A stretch of DNA of 64,000 nucleotides from Dacryopinax spathularia (taxonomy: Eukaryota; Basidiomycota; Dacrymycetes; Dacrymycetales; Dacrymycetaceae): NCBI GenBank assembly GCA_037974965.1, contig JBBPFI010000005.1, positions 1,612,001-1,676,000 on the forward strand, read 5' to 3'. Every line of letters starts with the position of its first letter. Position 1 is the first letter of the stretch. Of this stretch, positions 58,401 to 64,000 are shown one piece after another. The notes under the pieces are model-generated. The model was not told where the DNA came from. It saw only the letters and a list, made by a program, of their open reading frames with translations, and did no database searches. Made by a program: the position numbers and the translations under genes.

Positions 58401-58742
58401 GCCTGACGAGCTTGGATACGGGAGACGACGCTTGCGATGATTGACCTGTGCGATGGTGCTCAGCACACCACATATTATGGACTGCGTGCATGCCACGCAC
58501 TTTGATACAGCAGTGCCATCGATGATCTTTGCCTTTATGGCACTATCGTGGACCTGAGGAGGTGGAGGTTGTTGGATGTCCTCCGCAGTAGTCGCCATCG
58601 TGTTGACCTCTCTCGCTGCGTATATGCGCGTGTTCGTGTTCAGAGCGGTGATAGAGGATGGCAGCCAAGTGCGTGATGATGATACTTGTGATATACCCCA
58701 GCGACCTGCCGCTTTATGTATGACGGGGAGGAGAAAGCGCAT
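55428..58742 (-). CDS. C1-tetrahydrofolate synthase, trifunctional (MTHFD1/ADE3/MIS1 type)
   Basis: Six exons in phase: 58742 (or 58598)-58501, 58445-57869, 57809-57698, 57633-56064, 56009-55702 and 55651-55428. The ATG at 58598 gives 962 aa (cytosolic type). An in-frame ATG at 58742 adds 48 residues rich in Arg, Ser and hydrophobics with no acid until near its end, like a mitochondrial presequence. The N-terminal dehydrogenase/cyclohydrolase has [15 protein letters not shown] (Tyr and Lys of the cyclohydrolase site), [19 protein letters not shown] and the dinucleotide loop [14 protein letters not shown]. The C-terminal formate-THF ligase has [19 protein letters not shown] and [11 protein letters not shown]. 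It interconverts formate, 10-formyl-, methenyl- and methylene-THF for purine, thymidylate and mitochondrial one-carbon metabolism. Confidence 0.96.
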
Positions 58743-59347
58743 GCCAGCTCAGGCAGTTTGCGTTTGCGTTCGCACTCTCACTCCCTCCACTATCTTCTGC
58801 CCACTCACTCGGCGGGTTCGGGGACGGCCAATTATTCGGGTGCGTTGGGAGGGGCAACGCGCGCCCGTGTGAAGGCCCTTTTGGGTTCTCACCGGACTGA
58901 AAAATATGGGTGTGCCACCGCACAAGACACAACCGTCCGCACAGTGAAGAATTTGAAAACCCACACGGGATCAGACTGATTCTCTTAGGGCTTGGGCTTA
59001 AGTAGCTGAGGTGCGGGACAGCACCCGCGTCTCACCGGCAGATCACGGCCCATCGGAGTTTGTGCTCGTGTGCTGCTGAATGAGAGACTCGTCATTGACC
59101 CGCTGCTTCCCGCTGCAAAATGTTCAATTGCCGATCGAGCGGGATCAATTTGTGTCTGCTCGTCCTTTGCCGCCTTCCTTCTCAACCGCTTCGAGCCGAC
59201 AGCCTTTGCCTCTTTCGGGTCAGTGCGCTCACCTAAGAAAGTCAACTCATTCCTCTCTCCCTCTCCTTCACCTCCCTCCTCGTCTCTTTCCTACTCCTTT
59301 TCTGCTCCACGACCAACTAATTCGGAACGACAAATAAAATAACGACA
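58743..59347. promoter_or_regulatory. Divergent promoter region of C1-THF synthase and Mge1 genes
   Basis: 605 bp between head-to-head starts. The part before Mge1 (59,230-59,347) is CT-rich, as in fungal leaders. No other gene. Confidence 0.5.
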
Positions 59348-60214
59348 ATGCTCCCAAGACCACAACTCGCTCAGATCGCACGCCGTCATCTGGCATCTCG
59401 CTCCGCTTCCCTCGCACGGCCCATCCTCCTCCAAAGGCAGATGAACACACCCCAGTCCATCCGTGCTGCGCTTCCAGCATGGAGGAGATGGTACTCCGAA
59501 GAGACCAAGACGAGCGCAGAGCAGCAGGCAAAGTCCGACGCTGAGGTCGCTGAGGCCGTCGATGCGGCTGCGAAGGAGGCGAGCAAGGAGAGTGAGGAGA
59601 TTATGGAGCTGCTGAAGAAGAAGGATGAGGAGATTGTCGACTTGATGGTGTGTTATGAGTCTGACTCATCCCTCTCTGACCGGTGCTGACCGAGCACGCA
59701 GAGCCGACTACGATATGCGCAAGCAGACTTCCAGAACCTCCAGCGGATAAGCAAGATCGAAAAGCAAAAAGCACAAACATATGCGGTGTCCAACCTGGCC
59801 AAGTCACTCCTCACGACGCTGGACAACCTGCACATGGCCCTTCACTCGATCCCCGAGTCCGCGCTTAAGGAGCCTGGCACCGAGCAGCCAAAGGCCTCCA
59901 GCTCCGGACAGCAGACCGGAAAGAAACTGGACTCGGAGTTCTTCACCCCTTCGACGCATACGACCCTCAAGCAGCTGCATGAGGGCGTCATGCTTACTCG
60001 GAACTCCCTCCTCCAGGCATTGAAGAGCCACGGCGTGGAGCCTTTCGACGCTAAGGGCGAGCCGTTCGATCCTAATTTCCACGAGGCGCTGTTCGAGGTG
60101 CCCGTACCGGAAGAGATGGAGGGGAAAGTGGTGGAGGTGATGAAGCACGGGTATAAGATCGGGGACCGGGTGCTGCGTGCCGCACAGGTCGGAGTGGGAA
60201 AGAAGCAGGGATGA
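59348..60214 (+). CDS. MGE1: Mitochondrial GrpE, nucleotide-exchange factor of mtHsp70 (Mge1)
   Basis: Exons 59348-59647 and 59702-60214 give 270 aa. N-terminal targeting sequence rich in Arg, Ala, Leu and Ser (MLPRPQLAQIARRHLASRSA), an acidic-basic coiled coil (about 60-100), then the GrpE dimer helix RLRYAQADFQNLQRISKIEK, the four-helix part (NLAKSLLTTLDNLHMALHSI; GVMLTRNSLLQALKSHGVEP) and the beta domain (DPNFHEALFEVPVPEEMEGK; HGYKIGDRVLRAAQVGVG). It would release ADP from matrix Hsp70 during protein import and folding. An inserted Gln/Ser-rich linker in the middle is a little longer than in yeast. Convergent with the tRNA synthetase gene, 190 bp apart. Confidence 0.95.
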
Positions 60215-60404
60215 GCGGCGAGCGAGCACATAAGCATTGACATTAACATATAGCGTTGAGCGGGGAGCGGGCAGGCTGCACTGGTGCCGGCGAGGGCCAT
60301 ATTCGTGCGCTCTTCGCCGAGCAGGGTGTAGACATTAAGTCAGATCTGCCATATTCACTACTCTCAATATCCATGATTTTTTTTCCACCGGAACTTCTCA
60401 GCGC

Positions 60405-61769
60405 TCAGCGAATCTCGACGGCCAAGCGCTCCGTAAGCTTCGCCTTGATCTCGTCCAGTTTCGCATTCACCTCTCGGCGCTCAAGACTCCGCTCCATGCT
60501 CCTGAACGTTATCCTCACCGCTAGACTCCTCCGCCCCTTAGCCTCATGCCAGAAATCGTCGATCAGCTTGACGTCCTCCACCCAGTCCCCGCCAAACTCG
60601 CGGATAATATCCCACAGGTCGTTTTCCTCAAACAGGGCCCACTCGCCCCCGGCAGCCTTACTGCTCGCATGTGGCCTCCCCACGCCCAGAGGGAGCCAGA
60701 AAGCAATGTCCCTCTCCGTCGGTGGGAACTTTGAGAATTCCTGGAAATGCGTGATCTCGCCGTCTTTGAATTGTTTCCAAAAACGCTCGTCTTGACTCCA
60801 GAACAGCCTGATGTCAGGCACGCCAAACAGGGGCATGGCGATCCTCTCCAACCCCATTCCGAACGCCCAACTGCGTTCTTCCGCCGGGTTGCGGCCCGCG
60901 CGCGCGAGAGTGGAGTCGAGCACGATGCCGCAGCCGAGCAGCTCGAGCCAGGAATCGCGGTACCGGACTTCGAGTTGGAAGGAAGGTGAGGTCCAGGGGA
61001 AGACGTCTGGTGTCCATCGGACATGGAGCGGGCCCATACTAGGCGGGAAGATAGACAGGAAAAGAGTGGTTATCCTCAGCTTGAGATTCTGCGCCATCGG
61101 GAGCACTGTCTCGGGCAAGTGGGACTCTTGTAGGGGGTTGGTGACAGGGTCGAAATCGGGACAATCCTCCATCACGAGTTTGCTTGCCGCTACACGCGCT
61201 TTGAGCGCTTCGTTCTCTTCTCGCAGGGCGTCCATATCGCTGACATTTACGAGTCGGGCACCCTCGGTCTGGTGGAATGCGGGGTAGTGACTCCGGTCGA
61301 TCTCGTCTCTCCTGTATACGTCGGCCGTACATAGCCAGCCTGAGCTCTTGGGCGTCTCCCGGTATATGTCCACTTCGTGTGCACTCGTGTGTGTGCGGAG
61401 CATCGTCCCCCGATTAATGTAGTAACTCTGCCCTCTTGCCCGCCCCGGGTGATCAGGCGGGAAACCCAGGGAGTCGAAGTTGAGCTCGGGGGTGACAACT
61501 GCTGGGAGGTCGTCATACGACTTGAAACCTTCGAAATGGGAGGCGATGAGCTTGCGAAGGGTGTTTAAGGGGTGCGGGGGTGTGACGTGAAGGCGACGGG
61601 GGAGGAGGGCTGCGATCGTTGGTGGGAGGTTGGTGTAGTCGTCGGTTGGGTACGTCTCGCCGAGGACGGTGATGGTGCGCTGGACGGGTGGTGTTTGCAA
61701 GCCCCGCCGTTGCAGTAGCCTCTTGGATGTTGGCGGTCGCCATGGGCGCGCCCGGGCGATTTTGAGCAT
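60405..61769 (-). CDS. MSF1: Mitochondrial phenylalanyl-tRNA synthetase, monomeric (MSF1/FARS2 type)
   Basis: A single exon of 454 aa; ATG at 61769 chosen because it opens an Arg-rich presequence (MLKIARARPWRPPTSKRLLQ). The upstream frame is open but has no targeting character. Class II synthetase features: RTHTSAHEVDIYRETPKSSG, motif 2 CTADVYRRDEIDRSHYPAFHQTEG (adjacent segments), LGCGIVLDSTLARAG, motif 3 GMGLERIAMPLFGVPD, and a C-terminal anticodon-binding (FDX-ACB) domain ending EIKAKLTERLAVEIR. It charges mitochondrial tRNA-Phe in the matrix. The only long intronless gene in this part of the window. Confidence 0.95.
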   Translation of the reverse strand: MLKIARARPWRPPTSKRLLQRRGLQTPPVQRTITVLGETYPTDDYTNLPPTIAALLPRRLHVTPPHPLNTLRKLIASHFEGFKSYDDLPAVVTPELNFDSLGFPPDHPGRARGQSYYINRGTMLRTHTSAHEVDIYRETPKSSGWLCTADVYRRDEIDRSHYPAFHQTEGARLVNVSDMDALREENEALKARVAASKLVMEDCPDFDPVTNPLQESHLPETVLPMAQNLKLRITTLFLSIFPPSMGPLHVRWTPDVFPWTSPSFQLEVRYRDSWLELLGCGIVLDSTLARAGRNPAEERSWAFGMGLERIAMPLFGVPDIRLFWSQDERFWKQFKDGEITHFQEFSKFPPTERDIAFWLPLGVGRPHASSKAAGGEWALFEENDLWDIIREFGGDWVEDVKLIDDFWHEAKGRRSLAVRITFRSMERSLERREVNAKLDEIKAKLTERLAVEIR

Positions 61770-61988
61770 GGCGCAGGATACCGGGGAGGACCGCCGCTGC
61801 CGGGGACGAGGAGGAACAGGCGACTGGAATGACGATGTTTTGGTTGGACCCTGACAGACGCCCATTACTTCACATCGGAACCGAAGATATTCCTGGTGAA
61901 AAACCTCCGATTGAGGGCTGTCGTCGAAATTTGGACCGTCCATTTCGTAACGAGCGCTCGTCGCACTTGTCACATACCCTCTTCAAAC
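61770..61988. promoter_or_regulatory. 219-bp bidirectional promoter of MSF1 and UTP21
   Basis: The two start codons face away from each other with 219 bp between. No TATA box seen. Confidence 0.5.
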
Positions 61989-64000
61989 ATGGCTGAGATG
62001 GACGTCGACGGGCCATCGAACCATCCAAACAAAAGGGCAAAGATAGCCCCGCAGGCTGCGGCGAAGACCCGACCGAGACAGAGCATATTCGCACCTTTTC
62101 GCGCTCTGGGACTCGTCACCAACCATGTGCCCTTCGCAGTCCAGATCAGGTCGTACAAAGGGTCGACAGAGGGCCCGCGGCTGCATATCCTCACCTGTAT
62201 CGGTCGGAGCTGGCTTTTATGGGAAGGAGGCAAGATGAGGCTGTTGTTTGTGGGTACGGAGGCGGAGAGGGATATCACTTCGTTGGCATTTGATGCGGCG
62301 GATGGGGATTATATCTGGGCTGCGGCGGGGCCGTGCTTGATCAAGTACTACCGAGGGAAGGAGGTGAGTCTGAGTGATTATTGATGAAGGGGGATGCTTA
62401 TATCTGCTGACAGGTCACTCGAATCACCAGCCCGGGAGAGGTCAACCTCGCCCAGATCCTCTGCTTCGGTTCGCAGATTCTTGCCCTCTCCGAAGATGGC
62501 ACAAAATTGTTCATATGGCAGACGCCTGAGAATGGTATGTTTCTGGTCTACCCCCTCGAGGCATTGGCTCATAATTCGGCGCAGAACTGTACACGACAAT
62601 CGATTTCCCTCCTGATTTCACCGCTACACACCTCTTGCATCCCGCAACATACCTGAACAAAGTCCTCATTGGCTCTGCGCAGGGTTCACTGCAGCTATGG
62701 AACATCCGCACACGATCCTTGCTCTTCACCCTCCCCGCTTCCCGGTTTACAAGTGGCGGCACAACCACGCAAGCCGTCACAGCTATGGAACAATCTCCCG
62801 CAATCGATGTTGTTGCCATTGGCTTCTCGTCGGGTCATGTGGTGATATATAACATTCGGACGGACGAGGCGATCATGAAGCTAACCATGGCAAGCGGAGG
62901 GATTCGGGCAATGGCGTTTCGCTCAGGTGAGCCCGGTCCGTCGCACACTCATGAACATGTGAACTGACGACGAGCAGATAACGAGCCTATCCTGGCGACA
63001 GCCTCGTCTTCGGGGCAAATCGCGACATGGGATCTCTCAAAGTCTGCTCGACTGGTGCATCTATCCCGGAGTGCCCATGGATCTGGAGTGACGGCGCTGT
63101 ACTTCGTGCCTGGCCAGCCGCTTCTGCTGAGTGCTGGGGAGGATAATAGCGTAAAGGTGCGCATGAGCCAATTCTGAATGTTGGCAATCACTGACCCGCA
63201 TGCGTAGCAATGGCTCTTCGACACTCCCCTCGGTCCACCACGATACCTCAAAGGCCGGAGTGGGCACAGTCGCGCCCCGCACCTAGTGCGGTACTACGGC
63301 CATGACGGCAAAGCCATCCTCACCGCCTCCCCCGACCGTTCTCTCCGGTGCATCTCCGTTGTTCGTGATTCGCGCAGCTTCGAGCTCTCGCAAGGGTCGA
63401 TCGAGCGCAAGGCAAACGCGATGCACATCTCTGCTGATGAGCTCAAGCTGCCTCCTGCTGTGGCTTTGAGCTGGTCGGAGACTCGTGCCAAGGACTGGGA
63501 TGACATCATGACCGCCCATGGGGAGGCTGGCGCGCGCAGTTGGTGGTTACAGGAGAAGAGGATGGGCAAGCATACCTTTGGCGCAGGGAACAAAGGCAGC
63601 GGACCGAGTGTTAGTGGTGTCAAGGCGGTATGCGTGAGCGCGTGTGGGAATTTCGGCTTGGCGGGGACGGAGGATGGGAGTGTTGGGATGTGGAATATGC
63701 AGAGCGGGGCGCTGAGGAAGAGCTTTGATTTGACGAAGCCGGTGAAGGGGGAGAAGAAGCGGAAGTTGAAGGCGCAGGAGAAGGTCGTTACGGGAGTTGT
63801 AACGGATGCGCTGAATAGGGTGGTGGTGGTGTCGACGCAGGCGGGTGCACTGCACTTCTTCGACTTCCATACCACGGAGCCGCAGCAAGTCGTGACCTTA
63901 CCGAGTGGAGCATTGTCGGCAGTTCTCCACCGGGGCAACAACCTGCTCGCGATCAACTGCGAAGACCTCGTCGTTCGAATGGTCGACATCGAAACCCGGC
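61989..64000 (+). CDS. UTP21: U3 snoRNP WD40 protein Utp21/WDR36 (3' end outside window)
   Basis: Exons 61989-62363, 62414-62534, 62585-62926, 62978-63156 and 63208->64000 join in phase; about 603 aa are in the window. WD-repeat lines: LHILTCIGRSWLLWEG, KVLIGSAQGSLQLWNIRTRS, VVAIGFSSGHVVIYNIRTDE, ILATASSSGQIATWDL, LLLSAGEDNSVKQWLFD. The family-specific stretch KGRSGHSRAPHLVRYYGHDG with SPDRSLRCISVVRDSRSFEL and SQG identifies Utp21. It belongs to the UTP-B part of the small-subunit processome and acts in nucleolar 18S rRNA maturation. The missing part should include the remaining WD repeats and the C-terminal Utp21 domain. Confidence 0.93.

Overview
The window looks like basidiomycete nuclear DNA, most probably from an Agaricomycete mushroom. 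The reasons are very small introns (mostly 45-60 nt), intron-rich genes, a KDZ-superfamily DNA transposon, several DUF6533 membrane-protein genes, GRDP-like genes and small secreted hydrophobic proteins. I rebuilt gene models by hand, joining GT..AG exons and checking that the phase adds up. No rRNA, tRNA, CRISPR array or virus-like element was recognised.

Layout. (1) 1-5.4 kb: a Pmp3-type membrane proteolipid (minus, runs off the left edge), a 524-bp Mutator-type MITE with 9-bp target duplications, an AT-rich island, and a UPF0658 Golgi membrane protein (plus). (2) 5,955-26,312: one 20.36-kb DNA transposon. It has ~70-bp terminal inverted repeats (CAG...CTG), a 7-bp target duplication (CCAAAGA on both sides) and arrays of a GATAATC motif inside both ends. 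In its centre is an eight-exon KDZ transposase (CxC2 cysteine cluster, DDE-type core, C-terminal coiled coil) interrupted by three in-frame TGA codons. Around it lies cargo: two tandem coiled-coil paralogues and a fragment of a third, a Cys-rich protein ending in a SUMO-interacting-like motif, an Agaricomycete orphan with one TGA, an intact 472-aa orphan, an OB-fold-like protein, a small coiled-coil protein with SIM-like motifs, and an intact ten-exon paralogue of replication protein A large subunit (RPA1). (3) 26.4-38.5 kb: a decaying accessory region of three tandem blocks, each a minus-strand DUF6533 membrane-protein gene beside a plus-strand GRDP-like gene, followed by a ~390-bp tandem repeat of a terminal exon. 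(4) 40.1-46.9 kb: an AKR7-type aldo-keto reductase, a better preserved DUF6533 gene, and a head-to-head pair of secreted hydrophobic paralogues. (5) 47.2-64 kb: conserved core genes: secreted PNGase A-like amidase (12 exons), mitochondrial i-AAA protease YME1, an unidentified low-complexity nuclear protein, a 403-bp TA-flanked MITE, C1-tetrahydrofolate synthase with a possible mitochondrial start, mitochondrial GrpE (Mge1), mitochondrial phenylalanyl-tRNA synthetase and the 5' part of the WD40 protein Utp21.

The most noteworthy object is the KDZ element. It is a very large, fully delimited transposon whose transposase looks inactivated by CGA-to-TGA-type changes, while several cargo genes remain open. 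One of these, the RPA1 paralogue, is a full single-strand-DNA-binding replication protein next to the right terminus. This suggests that the element supplies its own replication or repair helper.
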